Below are positions 43,179-52,864 of a stretch of 64,000 nt of DNA, piece after piece. Positions within the stretch are counted from its first letter, which is position 1; every line of letters starts with the position of its first letter. The position numbers and the translations under genes are program-made. Origin of the DNA: Streptomyces barkulensis (lineage in GTDB: Bacteria; Actinomycetota; Actinomycetes; Streptomycetales; Streptomycetaceae); the NCBI RefSeq assembly GCF_002843305.1, contig NZ_PGSG01000087.1, positions 1-64,000 on the forward strand, written 5' to 3'. The notes under the pieces are model-generated. The model was not told where the DNA came from. It did no database searches and worked only from the letters and a program-made list of their open reading frames with translations.

Positions 43179-44351
43179 TCAGGCGTCCCTCCCCGCGGGC
43201 GGCGCGGTGCGCGCGATGGTGGCCGCGGCCGCGTCCAGCTCGGCCTCCGTCAGATCGGCGCGGGCGGTCAGCCGCAGCCGGGAGATCCCGTCGGGCACCG
43301 AGGGGGGCCGGAAGCAGCCGGCGGCCAGAAAGGCGCCGCGGCAGTCGGCGGCCCAGCGCACGGCCGACTCCGCGGAGGGGGCGCGTACCGACACCACGGC
43401 GGCGTCCGGGCGGGTGGCGTCCAGACCGGCGCCCGCCAGCCGCTCGTACAGCCCGGTGGCGACCTCGCGGACGCGGGCGGCACGGCCGGGCTCGGTCCGC
43501 AGCAGCCGCAGCGCGGCGAGGGCGGCGCCGGCCGCGGCCGGGGCGAGGCCGGTGTCGAAGACGAAGGTGCGGGCGGTGTTGACCAGGTGGTCGATCACCC
43601 GGGCCGGGCCGAGGACGGCGCCGCCCTGGCTGCCGAGCGACTTCGACAGCGTCACGGTGGCCACCACGTCCGGGTCCCCCGCCAGGCCCGCCGCGTGGAG
43701 GGCGCCCCGCCCACCGTCGCCCAGGACGCCCAGGCCGTGCGCGTCGTCCGCCAGCAGCGCGGCACCGTGACCGCGGCAGACGGCGGCCAGAAAGGCCAGC
43801 GGCGCGGCGTCGCCGTCGACGGAGAAGACGGTGTCGGTCACGGCCACGGTGCGGCCGGCGAAGCCGTCGAGCGCCTTGCGCACGGCGCCGGGGTCCGCGT
43901 GCGGTACGACGGCGGTCTCCGCCCGGGACAGCCGGCAGCCGTCGATCAGGGAGGCGTGGTTGGCGGCGTCGGAGACCACCAGCGTGCCGCGGTCGGTCAG
44001 GGCGGTGACCGCGGCGAGGTTGGCGGCGTAGCCGGAGGAGAACACCAGGGCGGCCTCGAAGCCGCAGAAGTCGGCGAGCTCCGCCTCCAGTTCGGCGTGC
44101 AGTTCGGTGGTGCCGGTGACCAGGCGGGAGCCGGTGGCGCCCGCGCCCCAGCGGCGGGCGGCGGCCGAGGCGGCGGCGACGACCTCCGGATGCCGGGCCA
44201 GACCCAGGTAGTCGTTGCCGGCGAGGTCGAGCAGCGGGGAGTCGGCGGGCCGGGGGCGCAGGGAGCGCACCAGGCCCGCGCGGCGGCGCAGTTCGGCGTG
44301 CTCGTCGATCCAGTCGAACGGGTCCGGGGTGCTGCGGTGCTCCTGCGGCAT
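43179..44351 (-). CDS. bioF: 8-amino-7-oxononanoate synthase
   Basis: A 390-residue PLP enzyme. GNDYLGLARHPEVV is the family N-terminus, SDAANHASLIDG precedes the active site, ADDAHGLGVLG holds the cofactor Asp/His, and the PLP Lys237 is in TLSKSLGSQGG. It condenses pimeloyl thioester with alanine. ATG 44351 was chosen because the family starts near there. Divergent from bioBAD across 150 nt. Confidence 0.95.
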   Translation of the reverse strand: MPQEHRSTPDPFDWIDEHAELRRRAGLVRSLRPRPADSPLLDLAGNDYLGLARHPEVVAAASAAARRWGAGATGSRLVTGTTELHAELEAELADFCGFEAALVFSSGYAANLAAVTALTDRGTLVVSDAANHASLIDGCRLSRAETAVVPHADPGAVRKALDGFAGRTVAVTDTVFSVDGDAAPLAFLAAVCRGHGAALLADDAHGLGVLGDGGRGALHAAGLAGDPDVVATVTLSKSLGSQGGAVLGPARVIDHLVNTARTFVFDTGLAPAAAGAALAALRLLRTEPGRAARVREVATGLYERLAGAGLDATRPDAAVVSVRAPSAESAVRWAADCRGAFLAAGCFRPPSVPDGISRLRLTARADLTEAELDAAAATIARTAPPAGRDA

Positions 44352-44414
44352 GGCGGGCCGTCCCTCGCCTTCTGTCGGTTCCGCCCAAAGGTAGTGGCGG
44401 ACGGACCCGCACAG

Positions 44415-44434
44415 GGTGTGGCGATACACACACC
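44415..44434. promoter_or_regulatory. Inverted repeat in the bioF-bioB intergenic region
   Basis: GGTGTG (44415-44420) and CACACC (44429-44434) with 8 nt between, in the centre of the shared promoter region. It does not resemble the BioQ motif of corynebacteria, and no BirA/BioQ gene is nearby. Weak candidate. Confidence 0.3.
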
Positions 44435-44501
44435 TTCCGCCCGCCCGGTTGTGGGGGTTCGTCCTTGGCCGCGGGCGGGCGCGTAGGCGAGGATCAACGC
44501 C

Positions 44502-45770
44502 ATGGACCTGCTGAAGACGCTGGTGGACAAGGGGCTGCGGCGCGAGCTGCCCACGCGCGACGAGGCGCTGGCCGTACTGGCCACCTCCGACGACGAACTC
44601 CTCGATGTGGTGGCCGCGGCCGGGAAGGTGCGGCGTCAGTGGTTCGGCCGGCGGGTGAAGCTCAACTACCTGGTCAACCTGAAGTCCGGGCTGTGCCCGG
44701 AGGACTGCTCGTACTGCTCGCAGCGGCTGGGCTCGAAGGCCGACATCCTCAAGTACACCTGGCTGAAGCCCCAGGAGGCCGCGGCGGCGGCCGGAGCGGG
44801 CGTGGCCGGGGGCGCCAAGCGGGTGTGTCTGGTGGCCAGCGGGCGCGGTCCCACCGACCGGGACGTGGACCGGGTCTCGCAGACCATCGCCGCCATCAAG
44901 GAGCAGAACGAGGGCGTTGAGGTGTGCGCCTGCCTGGGGCTGCTCTCCGGCGGCCAGGCCGAGCGGCTGCGCGAGGCGGGCGCGGACGCCTACAACCACA
45001 ACCTCAACACCTCCGAGGCGACATACGGGGAGATCACCACCACTCACACCTACGCCGACCGCGTCGAGACGGTCCATCAGGCGCAGGCGGCCGGGCTGTC
45101 GGCCTGCTCGGGGCTGATCGCGGGCATGGGCGAGTCGGACGCGGACCTGGTGGACGTGGTCTTCTCCCTGCGTGAGCTGGACCCGGACTCGGTACCGGTG
45201 AACTTCCTCATCCCCTTCGAGGGGACTCCGCTGGCGAAGGAGTGGAGCCTCACGCCCCAGCGCTGCCTGCGCATCCTGGCCATGGTCCGCTTCGTCTGCC
45301 CCGACGTGGAGGTCCGGCTGGCGGGCGGGCGCGAGGTGCATCTGCGGTCGATGCAGCCGCTGGCCCTGCATCTGGCCAACTCCATCTTCCTGGGCGACTA
45401 CCTCACCAGCGAGGGCCAGGCGGGCAGGGCCGACCTGGAGATGATCGCCGACGCCGGTTTCGAGGTGGAGGGCGCCGGGGAGCGGACGCTGCCCGAGCAC
45501 CGGGCGGACGCGCTCGCCGCGTCCGGCGGGGGCTGCGGCGGACACGACGGCGCGGGAGCCGGCGGGGGCTGCGGGCCCTGCGGCGGCGGCGCGGACGCCG
45601 GCGTCACCGCGGACACCGGCGTCACCGCGGGCGAGCCGGTCTCGAAGGCGTCCGGGGAGACGGGTGCCGCCGAGGGCGCGGACGCCGCGGCGGCGTCCGG
45701 ACGGGCCCGCACCGATCTGGTGGCGGTGAGGCGGCGGGGCGCGGGCACGGAGCTGCCGCCCAATGCCTGA
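44502..45770 (+). CDS. bioB: Biotin synthase with Gly/Cys-rich tail
   Basis: A radical-SAM enzyme: CPEDCSYC (Cys65, 69, 72) binds the catalytic [4Fe-4S] cluster, [15 protein letters not shown] and [14 protein letters not shown] are core motifs. It inserts sulfur into dethiobiotin. The usual enzyme ends near residue 335; here an extra 80 residues are rich in Gly/Cys/His ([19 protein letters not shown]) and then Ala/Thr/Gly with an 18-bp DNA repeat. The stop overlaps bioA by 8 nt. Confidence 0.95.
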   Translation: MDLLKTLVDKGLRRELPTRDEALAVLATSDDELLDVVAAAGKVRRQWFGRRVKLNYLVNLKSGLCPEDCSYCSQRLGSKADILKYTWLKPQEAAAAAGAGVAGGAKRVCLVASGRGPTDRDVDRVSQTIAAIKEQNEGVEVCACLGLLSGGQAERLREAGADAYNHNLNTSEATYGEITTTHTYADRVETVHQAQAAGLSACSGLIAGMGESDADLVDVVFSLRELDPDSVPVNFLIPFEGTPLAKEWSLTPQRCLRILAMVRFVCPDVEVRLAGGREVHLRSMQPLALHLANSIFLGDYLTSEGQAGRADLEMIADAGFEVEGAGERTLPEHRADALAASGGGCGGHDGAGAGGGCGPCGGGADAGVTADTGVTAGEPVSKASGETGAAEGADAAAASGRARTDLVAVRRRGAGTELPPNA

Positions 45771-47100
45771 CGCCGACGCCCCGCTCGCCCTCTCCCCCGC
45801 CTCCGGCATCCCGCCCGAGGAACTCGCCGAACTCGACCGCCGCCACGTCTGGCACCCCTACGGCCCGATGCCCGGCCGCTCCGAACCGCTGGTCATCTCC
45901 TCCGCCTCCGGGGTCCGGCTGCGGCTGGCGCGGCCGGCCTGGGGCAGCGTGGAGCTGGTCGACGGGATGTCGTCGTGGTGGTCGGCGATCCACGGCTACA
46001 ACCACCCGGTGCTCAACGACGCGGCGAGCGCCCAGCTGGAGCGGATGAGCCATGTGATGTTCGGCGGACTCACCCACGAACCCGCCGTACGGCTGGCCAG
46101 GCGGCTGGTGGACGTCACCCCGGAGGGGCTGGAGCACGTCTTCCTCGCCGACTCCGGTTCGGTGTCGGTCGAGGTCGCCGTCAAGATGTGCCTGCAGTAC
46201 TGGCGTTCGCTGGGACGGCCGGGCAAGCGGCGGCTGCTGACCTGGCGCGGCGGCTACCACGGGGACACCTGGCAGCCGATGTCGGTGTGCGACCCCGAGG
46301 GCGGTATGCACCACCTGTGGTCCGGGGCGCTGCCCGAGCAGGTCTTCGCGGACGCTCCGCCGGGCGGTTTCGACGCCGGCCCCGACCCGGCCTACGAGGC
46401 GCACCTGCGGGAGCTGATCGCCTCCCACGCCGACGAGCTGGCCGCGGTGATCGTGGAGCCCGTGGTCCAGGGCGCGGGCGGGATGCGCTTCCACTCCCCC
46501 GCCTATCTGCGGGTGCTGCGCGAGGCATGCGACGAGCACGGCGTACTGCTGGTGTTCGACGAGATCGCCACCGGCTTCGGCCGTACCGGTTCCCTGTTCG
46601 CGGCCGGCCACGCGGGGGTGACCCCCGATGTGATGTGCGTCGGCAAGGCACTGACCGGCGGTTATCTGACGATGGCCGCGACTTTGTGCACCACGCGGGT
46701 GGCGGAGGGCATCTCGCGCGGCGAGGTGCCGGTGCTGGCCCATGGCCCCACGTTCATGGGCAACCCGCTGGCGTCGGCGATCGCGGTGGCCTCCCTGGAC
46801 CTGCTGCTCGCCCAGGACTGGGCGGGCGAGGTGAAGCGGATCGAGGCCGGGCTGCGCGCCGGGCTCGCCGGGGCCGCCGCGCTGCCGGGGGTGCGCGACG
46901 TGCGCGTGCTTGGGGCGATCGGAGTGGTCCAGCTCGACCACGAGGTGGACATGGCGGCGGCCACCGAGGCGGCGGTGCGCGCCGGCGTGTGGCTGCGGCC
47001 GTTCCGCGACCTGGTGTACACCATGCCCCCCTACGTCACCGGCGACGAGGACGTGGCGCGGATCGCGGCCGCGGTGTGTGCGGCGGCGCGGGCGGGCTGA
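45763..47100 (+). CDS. bioA: Adenosylmethionine-8-amino-7-oxononanoate aminotransferase
   Basis: A 445-residue class-III PLP aminotransferase. HVWHPYGPM is the BioA N-terminal signature, [14 protein letters not shown] the substrate region, [13 protein letters not shown] the PLP-pocket Asp region and [14 protein letters not shown] the Schiff-base Lys. It converts 8-amino-7-oxononanoate to 7,8-diaminopelargonate with SAM as amino donor. Starts inside the bioB end (8-nt overlap), so it is coupled. Confidence 0.96.
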   Translation: MPDADAPLALSPASGIPPEELAELDRRHVWHPYGPMPGRSEPLVISSASGVRLRLARPAWGSVELVDGMSSWWSAIHGYNHPVLNDAASAQLERMSHVMFGGLTHEPAVRLARRLVDVTPEGLEHVFLADSGSVSVEVAVKMCLQYWRSLGRPGKRRLLTWRGGYHGDTWQPMSVCDPEGGMHHLWSGALPEQVFADAPPGGFDAGPDPAYEAHLRELIASHADELAAVIVEPVVQGAGGMRFHSPAYLRVLREACDEHGVLLVFDEIATGFGRTGSLFAAGHAGVTPDVMCVGKALTGGYLTMAATLCTTRVAEGISRGEVPVLAHGPTFMGNPLASAIAVASLDLLLAQDWAGEVKRIEAGLRAGLAGAAALPGVRDVRVLGAIGVVQLDHEVDMAAATEAAVRAGVWLRPFRDLVYTMPPYVTGDEDVARIAAAVCAAARAG

Positions 47101-47188
47101 GCAGGCGGGCCGGGCGGACGGCCGGGCAGACGGTGCGGAAGCGGGCCGGGACGTCCCGGTGCACGAAGGAGCGAGGAGAGGCGCGAAC

Positions 47189-47923
47189 ATGTCGGTGCTG
47201 GTCGTCACCGGGACGGGCACGGAGGTCGGCAAGACCGTGGTCACCGCGGCGCTGGCCGCCGCGGCGGTGGCGGCGGGCCGCTCGGTGGCCGTGCTCAAAC
47301 CCGCGCAGACCGGGGTGGCCGAGGGCGAGCCGGGGGACGCGGCCGAGGTGCGGCGTCTGGCCGGCGCGGACGTGACCGCCGTGGAACTCGCCCGCTACCC
47401 CGAACCGCTGGCCCCCGAGACGGCGGCGCGCCGGGCCGGTCTGCCCCGGGTGCGTCCCGAGGCGGTGGCGGAGACGGCGCGGGCCCTGGCGGAGGAGCAC
47501 GATCTGGTGCTGGTCGAGGGCGCGGGCGGGCTGCTGGTCCGCTTCGACGAGCGGGGCTCGACCCTCGCCGACGCGGCCCGGCTGCTGGGCGCCCCGGTGC
47601 TGGTGGTCGCCGCCGCCGGGCTGGGCACCCTGAACGCGACGGCGCTGACGACCGAGGCACTGCGCTCCAGGAGCCTGGAATGCGCCGGTGTCGTGGTCGG
47701 CAGCTGGCCGCGCGAGCCGGATCTCGCGGCCCGCTGCAATCTGGCGGACCTCCCGGTGGCGGCGGACGCCCCGCTGGCGGGGCTGCTGCCGCAGGGGGCG
47801 GGCTCGCTGGAGCCCCCGGTGTTCCGCGGGCGGGCGGCGGGCTGGCTCTCCCCGCGGCTGGGGGGCTCCTGGAAGGGTGGGGAACGGCCGGCGGAGCGAG
47901 AATGGGAGACCGCACCGAGGTGA
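47189..47923 (+). CDS. bioD: Dethiobiotin synthetase
   Basis: A 244-residue P-loop carboxylase: [13 protein letters not shown] (6-18), the KPAQTG motif and [13 protein letters not shown]. Forms the ureido ring from 7,8-diaminopelargonate, CO2 and ATP. GAGGAGAGG precedes the ATG. Last member of the bioBAD operon; the gap to bioA is 88 nt. Confidence 0.95.
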   Translation: MSVLVVTGTGTEVGKTVVTAALAAAAVAAGRSVAVLKPAQTGVAEGEPGDAAEVRRLAGADVTAVELARYPEPLAPETAARRAGLPRVRPEAVAETARALAEEHDLVLVEGAGGLLVRFDERGSTLADAARLLGAPVLVVAAAGLGTLNATALTTEALRSRSLECAGVVVGSWPREPDLAARCNLADLPVAADAPLAGLLPQGAGSLEPPVFRGRAAGWLSPRLGGSWKGGERPAEREWETAPR

Positions 47924-47945
47924 GAGCCCCTCCCGGAGGACGCCC

Positions 47946-48608
47946 ATGGCCCCCCGCCGCAGGTCCGAGACCGACGCCGTGCACCACCCCGTCTTCGCGC
48001 GCTACTACGCCCGCTTCGCCCCGGCGGTGGACGAACGGGCCGGGATCGGCGCGCACCGCGCCGAGCTGCTGGCCGGGCTGTCCGGCCGGGTGGTCGAGGT
48101 GGGGGCGGGCAGCGGCCTGAACTTCGGCCGCTACCCGGCCGCCGTGCGCGAGGTGGTGGCGGTGGAGCCGGAGCCGCTGCTGCGGCGGGCGGCACGGGAG
48201 GCCGCGGCGCGCGCCGCCGTCCCCGTCCGTGTGGTCCCCGGCGTCGCGGAGGACATCCCGCTGGACAGCGAGGCGTTCGACGCGGCCGTGGTGTCGCTGG
48301 TGCTGTGCTCGGTGAGGGACCCCGACCGCGCCCTGGCCGAGATCCGCCGGGTGCTGCGGCCGGGCGGCCGGCTGTGCTTCTACGAGCACGTCCGGGCCGA
48401 CGGCACCGCGATGGCCCTTCTCCAGCGGTCGCTGGACCGCACCGTGTGGCCGCACCTGTTCGGCGGCTGCCACACCGCACGCGACACCGTGGCCGCGATC
48501 GGGGCGGCGGGCTTCACCGAGCTGTCCCTGCGGCGGCTGCGGGTTCCGGAGAAGGGCGTTCCGACACCGGTGTCGGCACACGTCCTGGGCGGTGCCCGGC
48601 GGCCGTGA
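47946..48608 (+). CDS. Class I SAM-dependent methyltransferase
   Basis: 220 residues with motif I VVEVGAGSGLNF (49-60), an acidic loop AVEPEPLL, VVSLVLCSVRDPDRAL and LRPGGRLCFYEHVRADG. The C-terminal GGCHTARDTVAAIGAAGF resembles METTL7/UbiE-like methyltransferases. It starts 22 nt after bioD, with CGGAGGAC, and may be co-transcribed, but its sequence does not resemble BioC closely. Substrate unknown. Confidence 0.85.
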   Translation: MAPRRRSETDAVHHPVFARYYARFAPAVDERAGIGAHRAELLAGLSGRVVEVGAGSGLNFGRYPAAVREVVAVEPEPLLRRAAREAAARAAVPVRVVPGVAEDIPLDSEAFDAAVVSLVLCSVRDPDRALAEIRRVLRPGGRLCFYEHVRADGTAMALLQRSLDRTVWPHLFGGCHTARDTVAAIGAAGFTELSLRRLRVPEKGVPTPVSAHVLGGARRP

Positions 48609-48753
48609 CACCGCCGGGGCGGCCGGGCGCGTCACGGCCGCGGCTTCCGGGGCGCTCCCGCCGCCCTGTGGATGGACGGCCCCGCACCGGGTACGGACCT
48701 GTCAGTCGTCCCGGCTCCCGTGAGGGGGCCGTCCGTCCGAACCGGGAGGTGCG

Positions 48754-49533
48754 GTGTCCACTGACGCGCGGAAGGCGAGCGAGGCGCCGAAGGCGGGGCG
48801 GTCCGCCGCCCGGGCCCGCGGGCTGACCAAGAACTACGGCAGTGGCGAGACGGCCGTGGTGGCACTCGACTCGGTGGACGTCGACATCGCCGAGGGCCGG
48901 TTCACCGCGGTGATGGGCCCGTCCGGTTCGGGCAAGTCGACGCTGATGTACTGCCTGGCCGGGCTGGACACCGTCACCGAGGGGAGGGTGTGGGTCGGCG
49001 ACACCGAGGTCACCGGGCTGGGGGACGCGGAGCTGACACGGCTGCGGCGGGACGAGATCGGCTTCGTGTTCCAGTCCTTCAACCTGCTGCCCACCCTGAC
49101 GGCCCTGGAGAACATCACGCTGCCCATGGACATCGGGGGCCGCAGGCCGGACCGGCGGTGGCTGGACACGGTGATCGACACGCTCCGGCTGCGGGACCGC
49201 CTCGACCACCGGCCCACCCAGCTCTCCGGCGGCCAGCAGCAGCGGGTGGCGTGCGCCCGTGCGCTGGCCTCCCGTCCGAGGCTGGTCTTCGCCGACGAGC
49301 CGACCGGGAACCTCGACTCGCGCTCCGGGCTGGAGCTGCTGGACTTCCTGCGCCGGGCGGTCGACGACCTGGGGCAGACGGTGGTGATGGTGACCCACGA
49401 CCCGGGCGCCGCGGCCCACGCCGACCAGGTGCTCTTCCTGGCCGACGGGCGGATCGTCGACGAGATGCCGCGCCCCACCGCCGGGGCCGTCCTGGAGCGG
49501 ATGAAGCGGTTCGACCCCGTGCGGCAGTACTGA
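48754..49533 (+). CDS. ABC transporter ATP-binding protein, LolD/MacB type, without permease
   Basis: The GTG start follows GGGAGGTGCG. 259 residues: Walker A GPSGSGKST, Q-loop FQSFNLLPTLT, signature LSGGQQQRVACARAL, Walker B LVFADEPTGNLD and H-loop VTHDPG. This is the MacB/LolD subgroup, normally paired with an FtsX-like permease. Neither flank encodes one, so it either works with a distant permease or lost its partner. Confidence 0.93.
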   Translation: MSTDARKASEAPKAGRSAARARGLTKNYGSGETAVVALDSVDVDIAEGRFTAVMGPSGSGKSTLMYCLAGLDTVTEGRVWVGDTEVTGLGDAELTRLRRDEIGFVFQSFNLLPTLTALENITLPMDIGGRRPDRRWLDTVIDTLRLRDRLDHRPTQLSGGQQQRVACARALASRPRLVFADEPTGNLDSRSGLELLDFLRRAVDDLGQTVVMVTHDPGAAAHADQVLFLADGRIVDEMPRPTAGAVLERMKRFDPVRQY

Positions 49534-49675
49534 CCCGGGCCCGCCCCGCTCCGCCGTCCCCGGAAAGCCCCCCGGAACGTCTCCGGGGCACGGCCTGACG
49601 CCCTGACCGACACGCCCCCGGCCCCGGCCCGGGGGCCCGATCCCCTTCCGCAGTCCGGACCGTGAGGAGAGCCGC

Positions 49676-50566
49676 ATGACACGACCGTTCCGCTTCGGCG
49701 TCAGCCTGGTCGCCCTCGACTCCCGCGACGCCTGGCGTGCCAAGTGCCGCCGCGCCGAGGAGCTGGGGTACGACGTGCTGCTCGTGCCCGACCACCTGGG
49801 CGCTCCCGCGCCGTTCCCGGCGCTGGTCGCCGCGGCCGAGGCGACCCGGCGGCCCCGCGTGGGCACCTTCGTGCTCAACGCGGGCTTCTGGAACCCCGCT
49901 CTGCTGGCCCGCGAGGTCGCCACCTGCGACCGGCTGACGGGCGGACGGCTGGAGCTGGGGCTGGGCACCGGGTACGTGCGCTCCGAGCACGAGCGGGCCG
50001 GGCTGCCGTGGGGGTCGCCGGGCGAGCGGGTGGACCACCTGGAGCACACCGTCGCCGAGCTGGACCGGCTGCTGTCCGACCCCGAGCACGTCCCCGCGCC
50101 CCGGCAGCGGCCCCGCCCGCCGCTGCTGATCGGCGGCAACGGCGACCGGGTGCTGCGGCTGGCCGCCCGCCACGCCGACATCGCCGCCTTCACCGGGACC
50201 CGGCAGGCCCCCGGCGCGCCCGAGGGTGTCATCCACCTGATCAGCCCGGACGAGCTGGAGGAGCGGACGGCCGCCCGCCGCCGCTTCGCCGCCGGCCGGG
50301 AGGAGCCCGCCGAGCTGAACTACCTCGTCCAGCGGGTGGTCGTCACCGACGACCGGCGCGCGGTGGCCCGCGAGCTGGTCCCGTACGCCCTGGGCGCGAC
50401 GGAGGACGAGCTCCTGGAGCACCCGGCCCTGCTCGCCGGCAGCGTCGGACAGATCGCCGGGCAGGTGCGCGCCCACCGCGAGCGGTACGGCTTCAGCTAC
50501 ATCTGCGTGCTGGAACCGTACATGGAGGTCTTCGCAGAGGTGATCGAGGAGTTGCGGGGCAGCTGA
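49676..50566 (+). CDS. LLM-class F420-dependent oxidoreductase
   Basis: A luciferase-like TIM-barrel protein of 296 residues: VPDHLGAPAPFPALVAAAEA near the start, RLTGGRLELGLGTGYV, and RPPLLIGGNGDRVLRLAARH. These are typical of the F420-dependent branch with uncharacterised substrates. GAGGAGAGCC precedes the ATG. Possibly co-transcribed with the downstream acetyltransferase gene. Confidence 0.9.
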   Translation: MTRPFRFGVSLVALDSRDAWRAKCRRAEELGYDVLLVPDHLGAPAPFPALVAAAEATRRPRVGTFVLNAGFWNPALLAREVATCDRLTGGRLELGLGTGYVRSEHERAGLPWGSPGERVDHLEHTVAELDRLLSDPEHVPAPRQRPRPPLLIGGNGDRVLRLAARHADIAAFTGTRQAPGAPEGVIHLISPDELEERTAARRRFAAGREEPAELNYLVQRVVVTDDRRAVARELVPYALGATEDELLEHPALLAGSVGQIAGQVRAHRERYGFSYICVLEPYMEVFAEVIEELRGS

Positions 50567-50632
50567 CGCCCCCTGGTGACCACATGACGGAACACCGCGC
50601 GTACGCCGCCCGGCCGGTGCTGGGATGCCGCC

Positions 50633-51115
50633 ATGGACGATCTTGTGAACGACTTCGGCCTCCGTGTCCGGACCGCCCTCGCCTCGGACGTCGACGCCGT
50701 CCTGGCCTTCTGGGCCCAGGCCGCGGAGGGGACGAGCATCAGCGACGACCGTGCGGGAGTGGCCCGGCTGATCGACCGGGACCCGGACGCGCTGCTGCTG
50801 GCGGTGCCCGGCGGGGGCCCCGGGGAGCCCGCGGCCGCCGGGGCGCCTGCCGCCGGGCCGGTGATCGGCTCAGTGATAGCGGGCTTCGACGGCTGGCGCT
50901 GCCATCTGTACCGGCTCGCGGTCCATCCGGCGCACCGCCGCCGCGGTGTGGCCTCGGCCCTGCTGGCGGCGGCCGAGGCGCGGTTCGCCGCGCTGGGCGG
51001 GCGCCGGGCCGACGCCATGGTGCTCGACCGCAACGCCGCCGCCCACCATGCCTGGCGTGCGGCCGGCTACGCGCCGCAGCCGCAGTGGAGCCGGTGGGTG
51101 AAACCGCTGGACTGA
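50633..51115 (+). CDS. GNAT family N-acetyltransferase
   Basis: A 160-residue GNAT protein: VRTALASDVDAVLAFWAQAA opens the fold, an Ala/Pro/Gly insertion lies in the middle, LYRLAVHPAHRRRGVASALL contains the acetyl-CoA loop (RRRGVA), and DRNAAAHHAWRAAGYAPQP is motif B. Acceptor unknown. The frame is preceded by a short gap after the oxidoreductase. Confidence 0.88.
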   Translation: MDDLVNDFGLRVRTALASDVDAVLAFWAQAAEGTSISDDRAGVARLIDRDPDALLLAVPGGGPGEPAAAGAPAAGPVIGSVIAGFDGWRCHLYRLAVHPAHRRRGVASALLAAAEARFAALGGRRADAMVLDRNAAAHHAWRAAGYAPQPQWSRWVKPLD

Positions 51116-51275
51116 CGGGCGCGGCCCGGTAGCGGACCGGCGGCCCCGGGCAGTGCGCGGCGGCTCGCATACGATGGACTGCCCATCGCGCGCTCGAGCC
51201 GTGTATCGCGGCCGCCGTGTCCACGGCGCGCGCTCCGGAGCGACATCCCAGAGAAAGGTGTGTGAGCGTCCGCCC

Positions 51276-51404
51276 ATGGGCGAGCCTCCCAGTAGTACCG
51301 GCAGCAGAGCCGGCAGTAGAAGCGGCAGTGGAACCGGCCGCGAACACGGCCGTCGAGCGGCTCTCTCCGTCCCGCCGGACCAGGGGACGGGGGTGACCCG
51401 GTGA
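51276..51404 (+). CDS. Possible 42-residue leader ORF of the CNNM genes
   Basis: ATG 51276 starts a Ser/Gly/Arg-rich frame (MGEPPSSTGSRAGSRSGSGT) whose stop overlaps the next GTG start as GTGA. It may couple translation of the CBS-domain gene. The frame consists mainly of GGCAG-type DNA repeats and may be accidental. Upstream, a TACGAT -10-like hexamer lies near 51170, so a leader of more than 200 nt is likely. Confidence 0.3.
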   Translation: MGEPPSSTGSRAGSRSGSGTGREHGRRAALSVPPDQGTGVTR

Positions 51405-52864
51405 CCGAAGTGCTCCTCCTGCTTCTGGCGCTGCTGCTGACCCTGGCCTGTGCCGTGTTCGTCGCGGCGGAGTTCTCGCTGACCACCGTCGAGCGCGGCG
51501 ATCTGGAGCGGGCCGCCGAGCGCGGTGAGCCGGGCGCCGACAGCGCTCTGACGGCGGTGCGGTCCCTGACCTTCCAGCTCTCCGGCGCCCAGCTCGGCAT
51601 CACCGTGACCGGTCTGATCATCGGCATGCTCTCCGAGCCCTCGACCGCGCGGCTGCTGGCCGGCCCGCTGCGGGCGGCCGGGCTGCCCGACTCGGCGGCG
51701 TCCTCGGTGGCGCTGGTGGCGGGCACGGTGCTGTCCACGGTGGTGCTGATGGTCGTCGGCGAGCTGGTGCCGAAGAACTGGGCGATCTCCCGGCCGCTGC
51801 CGGTCGCCCGCCGGGTCGGCGGCCTGCAGCGCGGTTTCAGCGCCGCCTTCCGGCCGCTGATCACCCATCTGAACAACACCGCCAACCGGGTTCTCCACCG
51901 TCTCGGTCTGGAGCCCACCGAGGAGCTGGCCTCGGCCCGCTCCCCGCAGGAGCTGGTCGCGCTCGCGCGCCACTCGGCGAAGGCGGGCGCCCTGGAGGCG
52001 GACACCGCGGAACTGTTCGTCCGCACCATCCGGCTCTCCGAGCTGACCGCGCAGAGCGTGATGACGCCGCGCGTCCAGGTCATCGCGCTGGAGGAGAGCA
52101 CCTCCGCGCAGGACGTGGTCAACGCCGCCCGGGCGACGGGCCTGTCCCGCTTCCCGGTCTACCGCGGCAACCTCGACACCGTGGTCGGCGTCGCCCACGT
52201 CAAGGACGTCATCGCCGTCCCCGCCGGCCGCCGCGCCGGCTGCCCGGTCACCGGGCTGCTGCGCGAGCCGGTGCTCGTACCGGAGTCGCTGACCGTGGAC
52301 CGGCTGCTGGACCGGCTGTCGGGCAAGCAGGGAGGCAACAGCATGGCGGTGGTGATCGACGAGTACGGCGGCACCGCCGGGGTCGTCACCCTGGAGGACA
52401 TCATCGAGGAGGTCGTGGGCGAGGTCCGCGACGAGCACGACCCGCTCCAGACTCCCGATCTGGTCCCGGCGGGCGCGGACGGGGAGGGCCGTACCGTCTA
52501 TGACGCGGACGGTGCGGCCCGCACCGACCGGCTGGAGGAGATCGGCCTGCGCGCCCCGGACGGCCCGTACGAGACCCTGGCCGGGCTGATCGCCACCGAA
52601 CTGGGCCGCATTCCGGTCGTGGGCGACGTCCTGGAGGTCGCCGGGTGGCGGCTGGAGGTCGTGGACGCGACCGGACGGCGGGCCGCCGGGGTACGGCTGA
52701 CCGCCCCGCCCGAACCCGGTGACGGGGACGGGGACGGCCACGACGACCACGACGGCGGCCGGGAGGGCCACGACCGGGCCGGCGGCGGCCACGGCGGCCT
52801 CGGGGACGCCGGCGGGCGCCGCGGTGCCCGGGTCGGCGCCCAAAGCGGGGAGGCGGACCGATGA
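51401..52864 (+). CDS. CNNM/CorC-type membrane protein with CBS pair
   Basis: A 487-residue protein: N-terminal CNNM (DUF21) domain with four helices (VFVAAEFSLTTVERG, LVPKNWAISRP), a CBS pair (QSVMTPRVQVIALEES, FPVYRGNLDTVVGVAHVKDV and VIDEYGGTAGVVTLEDIIEE) and a CorC/HlyC C-terminal domain, then a His/Asp/Gly-rich tail. These proteins are linked to magnesium/cobalt efflux or haemolysin-like functions. Start GTG; its stop overlaps the next ATG as ATGA. Confidence 0.92.
   Translation: MTEVLLLLLALLLTLACAVFVAAEFSLTTVERGDLERAAERGEPGADSALTAVRSLTFQLSGAQLGITVTGLIIGMLSEPSTARLLAGPLRAAGLPDSAASSVALVAGTVLSTVVLMVVGELVPKNWAISRPLPVARRVGGLQRGFSAAFRPLITHLNNTANRVLHRLGLEPTEELASARSPQELVALARHSAKAGALEADTAELFVRTIRLSELTAQSVMTPRVQVIALEESTSAQDVVNAARATGLSRFPVYRGNLDTVVGVAHVKDVIAVPAGRRAGCPVTGLLREPVLVPESLTVDRLLDRLSGKQGGNSMAVVIDEYGGTAGVVTLEDIIEEVVGEVRDEHDPLQTPDLVPAGADGEGRTVYDADGAARTDRLEEIGLRAPDGPYETLAGLIATELGRIPVVGDVLEVAGWRLEVVDATGRRAAGVRLTAPPEPGDGDGDGHDDHDGGREGHDRAGGGHGGLGDAGGRRGARVGAQSGEADR

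Noticed and set aside
43179..45809. An 876-codon open frame covering bioF and the antisense of bioB
   Set aside because: The upstream half is antisense to bioB and has no protein features; bioF starts at 44351.
47946..48608. BioC (malonyl-ACP methyltransferase) because it follows bioD
   Set aside because: Motifs resemble METTL7/UbiE-like enzymes; position alone is insufficient.
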